A stretch of 6,518 nucleotides of DNA from Caldisericota bacterium. GTDB lineage: Bacteria; Caldisericota; JANLFM01. Below, one piece after another: positions 1 through 6,447 of this stretch. Positions within the stretch are counted from its first letter, which is position 1; each line of letters starts with the position of its first letter. The notes beneath the pieces were generated by a model. That model saw only the letters and a list, made by a program, of their open reading frames with translations, searched no databases and was not told the DNA's origin. The position numbers and the translations under genes were made by a program. Location: assembly GCA_024655865.1 (NCBI GenBank), contig JANLFM010000049.1, forward strand, positions 1 through 6,518. The letters are read 5' to 3'.

Positions 1-9
1 TTAAAGAAT

Positions 10-297
10 TCACTGTACAAACTCAGGACCTTTTCCTGATGCGGGACGGGCGGGCAAATTGATCGATCCGAACTGGGCTTCGTAACGGCGTACGTTTTCC
101 TCTAAGGCCTGAAGGAAGGCCTTGGTGTGCTGGGGGCTCATTACGATCCGGGAAACGATGTGGATCAGATCCTGCTCATCGGGAGTGGTCCGGCCAAAGT
201 CCATTACGAACTCAAAGGGGGTGTGCGAGATGCGCACCGTATTCGAGTAAATTCCCATCTTTACTTCCGGGGCAACCTCCACCTTTATTTCCTTCAT
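10..297 (-). CDS. DUF3467 family protein
   Basis: This is a 95-residue protein of unknown biochemical function. The central block matches the DUF3467 family as I know it: YSNTVRISHTPFEFVMDFGR at about residues 17-36, then VSRIVMSPQHTKAFLQALEENVRRYEAQFG at about 48-77. The family is small, cytosolic and widespread in bacteria and archaea, and full-length members are about this size, so the gene looks complete. There is no signal peptide or membrane segment. The last 18 residues (from N80) are a Pro/Gly/Ala-rich tail of low conservation. The ATG start is well supported by an AGGAGGTA Shine-Dalgarno (complement of 301-308) five bases upstream. It is transcribed away from the plus-strand genes, with a 149-nt divergent intergenic region. 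The stop codon lies 9 nt from the window edge, so whether anything is co-transcribed after it cannot be seen. Family assignment is confident; function is unknown. Confidence 0.93.
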   Translation of the reverse strand: MKEIKVEVAPEVKMGIYSNTVRISHTPFEFVMDFGRTTPDEQDLIHIVSRIVMSPQHTKAFLQALEENVRRYEAQFGSINLPARPASGKGPEFVQ

Positions 298-300
298 CTC

Positions 301-308
301 TACCTCCT
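301..308 (-). promoter_or_regulatory. Shine-Dalgarno of the DUF3467 gene
   Basis: On the minus strand this reads AGGAGGTA, a near-perfect anti-16S match, with five bases between GGAGG and the ATG. It fixes the start of the DUF3467 gene. It also shows that this organism uses canonical SD initiation, in contrast to the genes at 447 and 3123. Confidence 0.88.
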
Positions 309-332
309 AAACATTTTTCTTGACGCTCAATT

Positions 333-361
333 ATTCTAACACCAGCCTCTTACGCTGTAAT
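333..361 (-). promoter_or_regulatory. Promoter for the DUF3467 gene (extended -10)
   Basis: The minus strand reads TGT-TAGAAT (complement of 341-333), an extended -10 (TGn plus 5/6 match to TATAAT). A weak -35, ATTACA (complement of 361-356, 4/6 match), sits 17 nt upstream. The predicted transcription start is near 326, giving a leader of about 29 nt that contains the SD. This is assigned from sequence match only. Confidence 0.5.
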
Positions 362-409
362 ATTCCCCTATTTGCAAGAAAGATTCTCGGAAAAACTCAG
401 TAATTAAAG

Positions 410-440
410 TTCACCTAAATGAGGCTTTTTCTAATATAAT
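410..440 (+). promoter_or_regulatory. Leaderless-type promoter for the beta-helix gene
   Basis: A perfect TATAAT at 435-440 ends six bases before the ATG at 447. A sigma-70 start would therefore fall on or within a base or two of the A of the ATG. A poor -35 candidate, TTCACC, lies at 410-415 with a 19-nt spacer. No Shine-Dalgarno is present between the -10 and the ATG, and an in-frame TAA at 432-434 excludes a longer N-terminus. The inference is a leaderless mRNA. Confidence 0.6.
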
Positions 441-446
441 AAGCCT

Positions 447-1133
447 ATGAGACAATTGTTTCATCATTCTCAATTTTTTGATTTGAGTGACTGTCCTTTC
501 AAAAAGATCTTCGAGGACTTGGAGTTCGTCTGGGAAGTCCTTCCCAAAATTGGCCCTTTTCTGGAGCAGTTTCTCGAGCCCGGGATCTACGGCCAGGTGA
601 TGGAGGGCGCCTTTCTTCTGGGAAACGATATCTACCTTGGTCCGGAGGCCGTTGTGGAACCTGGGGCCCTGATTAAAGGTCCTGCTTACATCGGCAGGGG
701 GAGCATCGTACGCCATGGAGCTTACGTGCGAGGAAACGTCCTGGTAGGGGAGAATTCCGTCATCGGTCACGCCACCGAGATTAAAAACTCCATCATGCTC
801 AACCAGGCTAATGCTGCCCACTTCAATTATGTCGGGGATTCCGTGCTGGGAAATCGGGTGAACCTGGGAGCAGGAACAAGGCTGGCAAATTTGAAGAACA
901 TAGAGGGAGAAGTCGTGGTACGCCTTGAGGGGAAGGAGTTCCCTACTGGATTGAGGAAGTTCGGCGCCATCCTGGGAGACGACGCCAAAACCGGGTGCAA
1001 CGTGGTCACAAATCCCGGCACCATTTTGGGAAGGGGCGCAATCATTTATCCCTGCCTCTCCGTTCGCGGTTTTATCCCTGAATTCGCGGTAGTGAAACCC
1101 AAAGAGCCCTATGTTGTAGAAAGAACAAGATAA
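447..1133 (+). CDS. GlmU C-terminal-like left-handed beta-helix (hexapeptide) acyltransferase-family protein
   Basis: This is a 228-residue protein of the LpxA/GlmU left-handed beta-helix superfamily. Residues 1-45 form a helical lead-in (DLSDCPFKKIFEDLEFVWEVL). From about residue 48 hexapeptide-repeat turns follow: LGNDIYLGPEAVVEPGALIKGPAYIGRG, VRGNVLVGENSVIG, then IKNSIMLNQANAAHFNYVGDSVLGNRVNLGAGT (113-144) and ILGDDAKTGCNVVTNPGTILGRGAIIYP (175-202). The AAHFNYVGD segment aligns with the GlmU acetyltransferase stretch around its catalytic histidine, making H125 the candidate equivalent. The N-terminal uridyltransferase (Rossmann) domain of GlmU is absent, so this is not a bifunctional GlmU. 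Stand-alone proteins of this type are often labelled nucleotidyltransferase- or GlmU-like. The substrate is unknown, but an acyl-CoA-dependent transfer to a nucleotide sugar or envelope precursor is plausible. It is cytosolic, with no signal peptide. It probably forms an operon with the lipoprotein gene 11 nt downstream. Confidence 0.85.
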   Translation: MRQLFHHSQFFDLSDCPFKKIFEDLEFVWEVLPKIGPFLEQFLEPGIYGQVMEGAFLLGNDIYLGPEAVVEPGALIKGPAYIGRGSIVRHGAYVRGNVLVGENSVIGHATEIKNSIMLNQANAAHFNYVGDSVLGNRVNLGAGTRLANLKNIEGEVVVRLEGKEFPTGLRKFGAILGDDAKTGCNVVTNPGTILGRGAIIYPCLSVRGFIPEFAVVKPKEPYVVERTR

Positions 1134-1144
1134 GGGAGGTAGGA
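1134..1144 (+). promoter_or_regulatory. Shine-Dalgarno fixing the GTG start at 1145
   Basis: GGGAGGT begins immediately after the TAA stop of the upstream gene, and GGAGG ends six bases before GTG 1145. The GTG start gives a complete N-terminus: a positively charged n-region (RAR) followed by a hydrophobic core. This supports GTG over downstream candidates and supports translation within the same operon as the beta-helix gene. Confidence 0.8.
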
Positions 1145-2344
1145 GTGCGAGCCAGATGGGTTCCTCTCCTTGTTCTGGTTGCTCTTATTTGTTTCTTGTG
1201 CTCCTGCTCCACACAGCCCCAGGAAATCCTCTATTTCCTTTCCTATTCCAGGTTGGAAAACAGGGGAGAGCTCTTCAAAGCGATCGAGGGGAAAACCGAG
1301 AAGCTATATGAAAAGCCAGGTCTTGTGGATTTTGCGCCTTGCGGCGATTCTTTCTATCTTTTAACACGAACTCCCACAAAATCCGCGCTTTATTCCTTAA
1401 ATAACGGAAAAGAGCAGGTAGTCAAAGAAAGCTCCCAGACCATGATTTTCCTTAAGCCTTCTTTCCCTGAGGCTCCGCTGGCAGTCAGGGAGATTGGCAA
1501 AGAGCGTGAGATCTTGCACTTGCTCTCTTCAGAGGGAATAGAGGATAGTTTCATTATGCCCAAAGGGGTTCTTCCCTTAAGCATCTCTCCCCAGAAGGAG
1601 CTAGCCTTAAGGATCTGGGAGAGTTCCGGGAAAAAGCGCCTGGCAAAAATTTACCTCATGGATTTAAAGGAGCCGAATCCCTCCCTCTTTCGTCCCGCCC
1701 TTTCTGAGGATTCCTCTGAGGAATTCCTTTCCTGGTCTCCAGAGGGTGGGGAGTTCCTTTTTCAGAGAAAAACCTCTTCGGGGACCTACTCCCTTTTCAT
1801 TTACAACCTGAAGGAAAAAAGGGAAACCCTCTTCCGGGAAAATGCCTTTTCTTTCCAGGGAGCGCTTACCGGGGGTGAAAGCTGGAGCCTTGATGGTCAC
1901 ATTATCTACAGCTATGACTCCCAGAAGGAAGTGTTTTCAGAAATTTATCTTGCCCGGGAAGGAAAGGAGTGGCAAGTAGAGGCAAAAGGGGCTTCTCCCT
2001 ATCTTTCCCCGGACGGGGAGGTTCTGGCTTTCGCTACTCCCTCTGAGCGCAAGAGGCCCGGAGAGAATGCCCCTCCTCAAGCCGATTTGGGAATTTATTT
2101 CTTGAAAGAGGAGAAGACCTTCATTGTCAATTTGGAGGGTGACTGCCTTTCGCCTGTGAGCGCTTCCTGGTCCGATTCCTCGCGCTTTTTCGCCTTCGTC
2201 ACCTACATCTGGAACGAGAATCAGGGACCCAGTGGGTTCAAGCTCTACCTTTACGAGAGGAGCGAGAATTCCTGCCAGGCAATCTTCTACGACCCTACCA
2301 GGGAGATCCTTACTTTGGCCTGGAAGGCTGAGGGTACCCGTTGA
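1145..2344 (+). CDS. Predicted lipoprotein with TolB/PD40-like beta-propeller
   Basis: This 399-residue protein starts with a lipoprotein signal peptide: Arg-rich n-region (residues 2-4), hydrophobic stretch V6-L18, and a lipobox-like LCSC with the modified cysteine expected at C21. The mature part is beta-strand rich, with repeated blades carrying the SWSPEG / SPDGE / SWSDSS type motif: about residues 147-156, 196-207 (LSWSPEGGEFLF), 246-256 (SWSLDGHIIYS), 283-297 (ASPYLSPDGEVLAFA) and 340-352 (ASWSDSSRFFAFV). This pattern is typical of PD40/WD40-like propellers such as TolB and related periplasmic proteins. I see no catalytic motif, so a binding or scaffolding role at the outer face of the membrane is most likely. 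It lacks the N-terminal TolB domain, so it is not TolB itself. It sits 11 nt after the beta-helix gene and shares its transcript. A cell-envelope function is inferred, and a specific partner is unknown. Confidence 0.82.
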   Translation: MRARWVPLLVLVALICFLCSCSTQPQEILYFLSYSRLENRGELFKAIEGKTEKLYEKPGLVDFAPCGDSFYLLTRTPTKSALYSLNNGKEQVVKESSQTMIFLKPSFPEAPLAVREIGKEREILHLLSSEGIEDSFIMPKGVLPLSISPQKELALRIWESSGKKRLAKIYLMDLKEPNPSLFRPALSEDSSEEFLSWSPEGGEFLFQRKTSSGTYSLFIYNLKEKRETLFRENAFSFQGALTGGESWSLDGHIIYSYDSQKEVFSEIYLAREGKEWQVEAKGASPYLSPDGEVLAFATPSERKRPGENAPPQADLGIYFLKEEKTFIVNLEGDCLSPVSASWSDSSRFFAFVTYIWNENQGPSGFKLYLYERSENSCQAIFYDPTREILTLAWKAEGTR

Positions 2345-2365
2345 CCTTTCCTGCTCTTTTCTTAT

Positions 2366-3076
2366 ATGAATAATTGGAAAATGAACGAGCAACTGACCGC
2401 TATTTTGGAATTTTTTGAAAGGGATACAATTGCCAATTTTGAAATCCTTTACCACCTCCAGAGCGGCCAGGAAGCTCGTATTATGTTCCGGGATCCTTCC
2501 TATCTAATCGAGTTGCCTTCGGCGCGCAAGGTATTTTTAGGGGGAGAACCGGAGTCGGCCATGCCTTTTCTCCGCAGCCTATCCCTGCCAAGTTACCTGA
2601 TTCATACGGAGTACAACTTCCTCCAACCCCTCAAGATCAGCTTCATTGTCCGTGAAGTAGAAATGTACCTGGTTTACGTGCTGAAAGAGGAAAACTTTGT
2701 TCCGGTCAGGGACGCCCGGGTACGCCCTCTGATCCCCCGAGGTTCCCCTATCTCCTATCAGGTGGGTCAGGAAAAAATTTCCCTGGAAACCTTTTACGGC
2801 CTCTTTTTGGGAGATAAACTGGTTTCTTACGGGGGGACCCAGTTTGAAACCGAAAAGTGGGCGGAGATTGCCTGGCTCAAGACCGAGGAGGAACACAGGG
2901 GGAAGGGCTACGGCCTGAAAGTCGTCTCCGCAATTGTGGAGGACCTTTTAAGAGAAGGGAAGGTTCCCATTTATCGGGTTTCCGCTGAGAACATCGCTTC
3001 AAGAAGGTTGGCAGAGAAGTTAGGATTTCAGCTTCACTCCAGATTTTTTTATGTTTCCGTGAAACTGAAGGGGTAA
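2366..3076 (+). CDS. GNAT family N-acetyltransferase
   Basis: This 236-residue protein has a C-terminal GNAT fold (about 113-236). Motif A is clear at 172-190, with the acetyl-CoA pyrophosphate loop R178-G-K-G-Y-G183. Motif B follows at 207-221 (SAENIASRRLAEKLGF), with the usual Asn and the closing GF. Residues 10-105 form a second, poorly conserved alpha/beta region. This is the layout of GNAT proteins that carry a degenerate GNAT-like N-terminal domain. The acceptor (amine of a small molecule, protein or antibiotic) cannot be read from sequence. It is cytosolic. It begins 21 nt after the lipoprotein stop. There is no Shine-Dalgarno before ATG 2366. An in-frame ATG at 2381 (residue 6) lies six bases after AATAAT (2369-2374), so the true start may be 2381. 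A TTGACC at 2341 with TATGAA at 2365 (18-nt spacing) is another possible promoter. The gene may be read through from the operon or independently. Confidence 0.88.
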   Translation: MNNWKMNEQLTAILEFFERDTIANFEILYHLQSGQEARIMFRDPSYLIELPSARKVFLGGEPESAMPFLRSLSLPSYLIHTEYNFLQPLKISFIVREVEMYLVYVLKEENFVPVRDARVRPLIPRGSPISYQVGQEKISLETFYGLFLGDKLVSYGGTQFETEKWAEIAWLKTEEEHRGKGYGLKVVSAIVEDLLREGKVPIYRVSAENIASRRLAEKLGFQLHSRFFYVSVKLKG

Positions 3077-3087
3077 GATCTAAGACA

Positions 3088-3115
3088 TTGCAAATTTTCC
3101 TCCCCTTTTTATAAT
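3088..3115 (+). promoter_or_regulatory. Leaderless-type promoter for the DUF3795 gene
   Basis: TTGCAA (3088-3093, 4/6 to TTGACA) is followed 16 nt later by a perfect TATAAT (3110-3115), which ends seven bases before ATG 3123. The predicted transcription start is 3122 or 3123. There is no Shine-Dalgarno: the intervening sequence is TTTGGCCT. The gene therefore appears to be expressed from its own promoter as a leaderless mRNA. Confidence 0.68.
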
Positions 3116-3122
3116 TTGGCCT

Positions 3123-3431
3123 ATGAGGAGTTCGTTGGCAGGGGCTTGCGGGGACTGGTGCGGAAAATGTCCCAATTATCTTGAAAGCTGCGATGGGTGT
3201 GGTCCTGATCAGACTGACTGCTACTTTATCAATTGTTTGAGCCTGCGCTTCCTGGAGCACTGTGGAGAATGTCCGGATTTTCCTTGTGCCCGACTCTCCT
3301 CTTTCGTCCCGGATGACCGGCCAGGCTATCCTGCGGGATATCACATTGAGAACCTTAAAAGACGCAAACAAATTTCTCTTGCAGAGTGGCTCAAAGAGCA
3401 GGAGGAGTACTGGAAGAGTTTAGGAAACTGA
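3123..3431 (+). CDS. DUF3795 family cysteine-rich protein
   Basis: This 102-residue protein has ten cysteines in its first 55 residues: C9, C13, C16, C23, C26, C33, C38, C47, C50 and C55. They are arranged as CGDWCGKCP, CDGC, and HCGECPDFPC. The C-terminal part reads ENLKRRKQISLAEWLKEQEEYW. This combination is the hallmark of the DUF3795 family, common in anaerobic bacteria and archaea. The cysteines are presumed to bind zinc or an iron-sulfur cluster, but function is unknown. The length is close to typical for the family and nothing appears missing. There is no signal peptide, so it should be cytosolic. It lies 46 nt after the GNAT gene but has its own strong -10 element. Family call is confident; metal binding is inferred from cysteine spacing only. 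Confidence 0.9.
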   Translation: MRSSLAGACGDWCGKCPNYLESCDGCGPDQTDCYFINCLSLRFLEHCGECPDFPCARLSSFVPDDRPGYPAGYHIENLKRRKQISLAEWLKEQEEYWKSLGN

Positions 3432-3467
3432 ATGTTTACACGCATCTTATCGTTTGACCTATATAAA

Positions 3468-3483
3468 GAATGGTCGGTCATTC
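3468..3483 (+). promoter_or_regulatory. Operator-like inverted repeat GAATG-N6-CATTC
   Basis: GAATG (3468-3472) and CATTC (3479-3483) are perfect inverted 5-bp arms around GTCGGT. A separate TGACC (3455-3459) faces GGTCA (3476-3480). The minus strand reads ATGACCGACCATTC, which resembles operators of TetR-type repressors. It sits just after an AT-rich TATATAAA stretch, where a repressor would block a promoter. No regulator gene is visible in the window, so this is only a candidate site. Confidence 0.25.
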
Positions 3484-3570
3484 AGCCCCCCTTCTCGCCT
3501 CACTATCTTTGCTTTGCCCGCGCATTAAGATCTTCGGAGAACCACATGGAACCGCCTCCCAGTACCCACC

Positions 3571-3599
3571 TTGACAATCAATATCCATTGAATTAAATA
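3571..3599 (+). promoter_or_regulatory. Promoter candidate for the histidine kinase
   Basis: A perfect -35 TTGACA (3571-3576) is followed 17 nt later by a weak -10, TAAATA (3594-3599, 3/6), within an AT-rich run. The predicted start is near 3606, giving a leader of about 29 nt. That leader contains only a weak purine-rich ribosome site (GAAGGGAAAGCGG, 3613-3625) before ATG 3635. Confidence 0.45.
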
Positions 3600-3634
3600 A
3601 ATTAATCGAAGCGAAGGGAAAGCGGAAAAGCCAA

Positions 3635-6199
3635 ATGCCGGGTTCGGGTCTTGAAACATTAGAAAAATTTGCTGAGGTCGTTTCCAGGGAGGTTGACGAA
3701 TCCTCAGTTTACAGCAAAGCACTCTCGTTTTTAAACCAGGACCTCGGATATAAGAAAATATTTCTTTATTTAATCTCACAGAACAGGTTTTACCTTCAAG
3801 GGCAGGTTGGATTCCGGGAAATTCCTTTTGAACTCCCTTTATCTCATGGAGCTCTATTCTCAGTTCTTCAGTCCAGAAAACCGGTCTCCATCAAAAATAC
3901 CCAGTGTGATTTCATCTCGCACCAAGAGGTTCAGGGTACCTTGATCTGTATCCCGTTATCTCAGGAGGAAGAAGCTTTTGGTATCCTGGGCGTTGAGAGC
4001 TTAAAGCCTGAAGAGCTCAACGAAGTGGAACTTCCCCAACTGGAGTTAATAGGCGTCTTCTTGAGTCTTACCCTGGGGAAATTACGGTTGTTGGCAGAAC
4101 GGGACCGAGCGCTCCAGGAGTTAAAGGGTCTCTCAGAAGTAGCCCCGAAAATCGCTTCCTTTGAGGACTTAAATACTCTGCTTAAAGAAATCGTTGAGGA
4201 GGCCTGCAGGATCGCCGACGCGGATAAAGGAGGACTCTACCTTAAGGAAGCGGAAAGGGACGAGCTGAGGTTAGCAGTAGTCCGCGGATTCCCGGAGAAT
4301 TTAATCGGCTATAAACTGCCCCTGGAGAAGGATCTTTCAGAAAAGGTCTCCCTTTCCGGCGAGCCACTCCTTGTTTCCAATTACTCAACTTGGGAAGAGG
4401 CAGACCCCACGTTCTCCTCTTTTTCAATGAATCATGCCCTCTCTATTCCCCTCAAGTCCCCGCAGGGTGTAATAGGAGCATTTTTCGTAGGGCGGGTTCG
4501 TAGCCCGGCCCCCTTCTCCGAAGATCAGGTTCGGGCCGTTTCTTTCCTCGCTGAGCACGCCTCGGTCGCTATTGAGAAAGCAAAGCTCCAGGATATCCTC
4601 GCAAGGAGAATTAATGAGTTAGAAAAAGCACAAAAATCCTTAGAAAAGGGTCTGCTCAACTACCGCCTTCTCTTCGAAGAATCTCCTATTCCTCTCTGGA
4701 TTGAGGATCTTTCCTCGGTTATGGCTCACCTGGAGGAACTTCAAAATAAGGGCGCAGTGGACCTCAGAGACTATCTATCACGGCACCGGGAAGAAGTGGA
4801 TAAGTTAATTTCCATGGTCCGGGTGGAAAGCGTGAACAGGGCCACTCTGGAATTCCTCAAGATAAAATCTCAAGCTGAAATTGGGGAAGGATTGAGTCTG
4901 GTAATCAGTGAAGAAGCCAGGAGGACCTTTATTGATGTGATAGTCTCCGCCTTTGAGGAGAAGAAGATTTTCGAAGCCGAGACTATTAACAGAATTGCCA
5001 CAGGAGAAGATAAGCATATCCTCCTGAAGAGCGTTTTACTTCCGGAGGATGAGGAAGGTCGAAAAAGGATCCTCGTTGCCCTCATCGATTTGACCGAGCA
5101 AATCAGGGCTGAGGAAGCCCTGAAGTTAGCCTCGCTCCACTGGGCGCAATTTATCGAAGCCTCCCCTGACCCGATGTGGATGAAGGATGCTTCTGGCCAC
5201 TACATCGCTTGCAACAAAGCCTGGCTTAAATTGGTGAATCGGAAGGAGGAAGATGTAATTGGAAAAACCGATTGGGAACTTTATCCTCCGGATGTCGCTC
5301 CTTCTTATATTGAAAGCGATCAGATAGCTGTTTCAAACGGTATATTTGAAGGAGAGTTCAAACAAACCACGCCCAAAGGGGAGCTGATTTTTCTGGTCAG
5401 GAAGGTGCCCTTGCGTTCTCCGGAAGGAAAAATAGTGGGCAACCTGGGCCTGGGGCGCGATATCACAGAAAGAAAAAGGGCGGAGGAAGAGATAGAAAAT
5501 GCCAGGAGAAATTTCATTCTCGCGGTATCCCATGAAATGAAAACCCCTTTGATGAACATAATGACTGCCCGAGAACTATTGAAGGGCATTCCAGATGAAG
5601 AACAGAAGAAAAGGTTTTTTGAATATGACCAGATCTGGGAGGGGAATATCTTGCGCTTGAAGCGGCTGGTAGACAATTTAATCGACAGCCAGCGTTCGCT
5701 TATTATGGGAATGAAGCTGCTCAAAGTCCCAGTTGATCTCAGGAAACTTGTGGAGAGCGTCTTAGAGGATTTAGGGCCTCTTACTCAATATTATTCGGTT
5801 TCCATTGAAAGCGACTTGAAGCCGGTGCCGGAAATGTCCCTAGACCGGGAAGCGATAGAAAGAATGATAGATAATCTGCTCTCAAATGCCATTAAGTTCT
5901 CTCCCAAAGAGGGAAAAGTGAGGGTTTCCCTGTGGCACGAAAGCGGCCTGGTTTTCCTCTCCGTGGAAGATCAAGGAAAAGGAATCTCACCCGAGGAAGT
6001 GCTCCATCTTTTCCAACCTTTTAGCCGGGGAAGGGAAGCCATAAAGGAGGTTATTCCCGGAACAGGATTAGGGCTCTATGTCTCAAAGCTGATTGCTGAA
6101 GCTCACGGAGGTGAAATTTCCCTCGAAAGTTCACCCGGGAAAGGAACGAGGGTCACAGTAAGGCTTCCCCTGAGTCATCCTTCCTCTGAGCAAAGATAA
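3635..6199 (+). CDS. Soluble sensor histidine kinase, GAF-GAF-PAS-PAS-HisKA-HATPase
   Basis: This 854-residue kinase has no predicted membrane segment, so it should be a cytosolic sensor. Domains in order: GAF 1 (about 8-150, ending in CIPLSQEEEAFGILGVES); a short helical linker; GAF 2 (about 165-318, with SIPLKSPQGVIGAFFVG); a coiled-coil-like linker (315-342, Glu/Lys rich); PAS 1 (about 343-490), which contains an extra block at 359-397 rich in charged residues before VNRATLEFL; PAS 2 (about 500-612, ending DITERKRAEEE). The transmitter starts at 622. The H box is LAVSHEMKTPL with phospho-acceptor H633. The ATP-binding domain has the N box (N747, N751 in DNLLSNAIKFSP), G1 (EDQGKGIS, 778-785), F box (LFQPFSRG) and G2 (GTGLGLYVSK, 809-818). 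All key residues are present, so it should be active. No receiver domain or neighbouring response regulator is seen, making it an orphan kinase here. The ligand of the GAF/PAS domains is unknown. ATG 3635 is the first ATG in frame after the stop at 3572-3574. Confidence 0.95.
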   Translation: MPGSGLETLEKFAEVVSREVDESSVYSKALSFLNQDLGYKKIFLYLISQNRFYLQGQVGFREIPFELPLSHGALFSVLQSRKPVSIKNTQCDFISHQEVQGTLICIPLSQEEEAFGILGVESLKPEELNEVELPQLELIGVFLSLTLGKLRLLAERDRALQELKGLSEVAPKIASFEDLNTLLKEIVEEACRIADADKGGLYLKEAERDELRLAVVRGFPENLIGYKLPLEKDLSEKVSLSGEPLLVSNYSTWEEADPTFSSFSMNHALSIPLKSPQGVIGAFFVGRVRSPAPFSEDQVRAVSFLAEHASVAIEKAKLQDILARRINELEKAQKSLEKGLLNYRLLFEESPIPLWIEDLSSVMAHLEELQNKGAVDLRDYLSRHREEVDKLISMVRVESVNRATLEFLKIKSQAEIGEGLSLVISEEARRTFIDVIVSAFEEKKIFEAETINRIATGEDKHILLKSVLLPEDEEGRKRILVALIDLTEQIRAEEALKLASLHWAQFIEASPDPMWMKDASGHYIACNKAWLKLVNRKEEDVIGKTDWELYPPDVAPSYIESDQIAVSNGIFEGEFKQTTPKGELIFLVRKVPLRSPEGKIVGNLGLGRDITERKRAEEEIENARRNFILAVSHEMKTPLMNIMTARELLKGIPDEEQKKRFFEYDQIWEGNILRLKRLVDNLIDSQRSLIMGMKLLKVPVDLRKLVESVLEDLGPLTQYYSVSIESDLKPVPEMSLDREAIERMIDNLLSNAIKFSPKEGKVRVSLWHESGLVFLSVEDQGKGISPEEVLHLFQPFSRGREAIKEVIPGTGLGLYVSKLIAEAHGGEISLESSPGKGTRVTVRLPLSHPSSEQR

Positions 6200-6447
6200 G
6201 TTTTGGGGACTGAATTGATCTTGCACCGAGGGTTCTTCTTTTCATTTTCCTAAAATTGACCCAGGTTTTTGCTTCCATCTTGATGGCTCAAATGCCACTA
6301 TAAATTCAGACCAAACAGGCTTATTTGGAAAGTGTCTTAGCTAAAGCTTGTATAAATACTGTTTTCGCCGATAAATTGGTGTTCGTAACCTCAGAGTGAA
6401 AGTCTCACTTCTGAATCTCGGATGGCACCTGATTTCTCAATAAAAAA
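6200..6447. other. Non-coding region after the histidine kinase
   Basis: No credible gene is seen on either strand. The stretch contains several small hairpins: CCATC-TT-GATGG (6275-6286), GGC-TCAAAT-GCC (6285-6296), CCAAA-N8-TTTGG (6311-6328) and the CAGAGTGA/TCACTTCTG stem (6392-6413). A possible -10 TATAAA lies at 6351-6356, with only a distant -35-like TTGGAA (6325-6330, 20-nt spacing). The concentration of short stems upstream of the terminator suggests a structured transcript, either a 3' UTR, a small RNA of about 115 nt, or a leader of a gene beyond the right edge. Confidence 0.5.

Larger units (their letters stand above)
3432..3634 (+). other. Intergenic region between DUF3795 and histidine kinase genes
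   Basis: This 203-nt stretch holds no convincing gene. The left part is AT-rich (TTTACA at 3435-3440, TATATA at 3460-3465, a 19-nt spacing that is long for a promoter) and contains the GAATG/CATTC inverted repeat listed separately. The middle (about 3484-3570) is GC-richer and unassigned. The right part carries the TTGACA promoter candidate for the kinase. A 34-codon open frame at 3470-3574 has no ribosome site or recognisable similarity and is not called. Confidence 0.6.

Noticed and set aside
411-821. Minus-strand open frame of 136 codons opposite the beta-helix gene
   Set aside because: It is antisense to a gene with clear hexapeptide repeats, has no recognisable motif, and its start region lacks a ribosome site. 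It is a shadow frame.
1937-2455. Minus-strand open frame of 172 codons across the lipoprotein/GNAT junction
   Set aside because: It overlaps two well-supported plus-strand genes and has no family signature.
3068-3110. AAGGGG...CCCCTTTTT as a terminator after the GNAT gene
   Set aside because: The stem is only 6 bp with a 28-nt loop, and its T-run overlaps the -10 box of the next gene. It is too weak to call.
2877-3371. Minus-strand open frame of 164 codons opposite GNAT and DUF3795
   Set aside because: It is antisense to two genes with diagnostic motifs, and its translation is low-complexity and Arg/Pro rich, as expected of a shadow.
3470-3574. Possible 34-codon small gene starting at ATG 3470
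   Set aside because: There is no Shine-Dalgarno, the TATAAA is too close (2 nt) for a leaderless start, and the peptide has no recognisable features.
6256-6304. Promoter from TTGACC (6256) or TTGATG (6280) with TATAAA (6299)
   Set aside because: The spacings are 37 and 13 nt, both incompatible with a sigma-70 promoter.
6200-6400. Canonical T-box Stem I
   Set aside because: I looked for the AGTA bulge and K-turn signature upstream of the TGGCACC element and found none, so a full T-box leader cannot be claimed.
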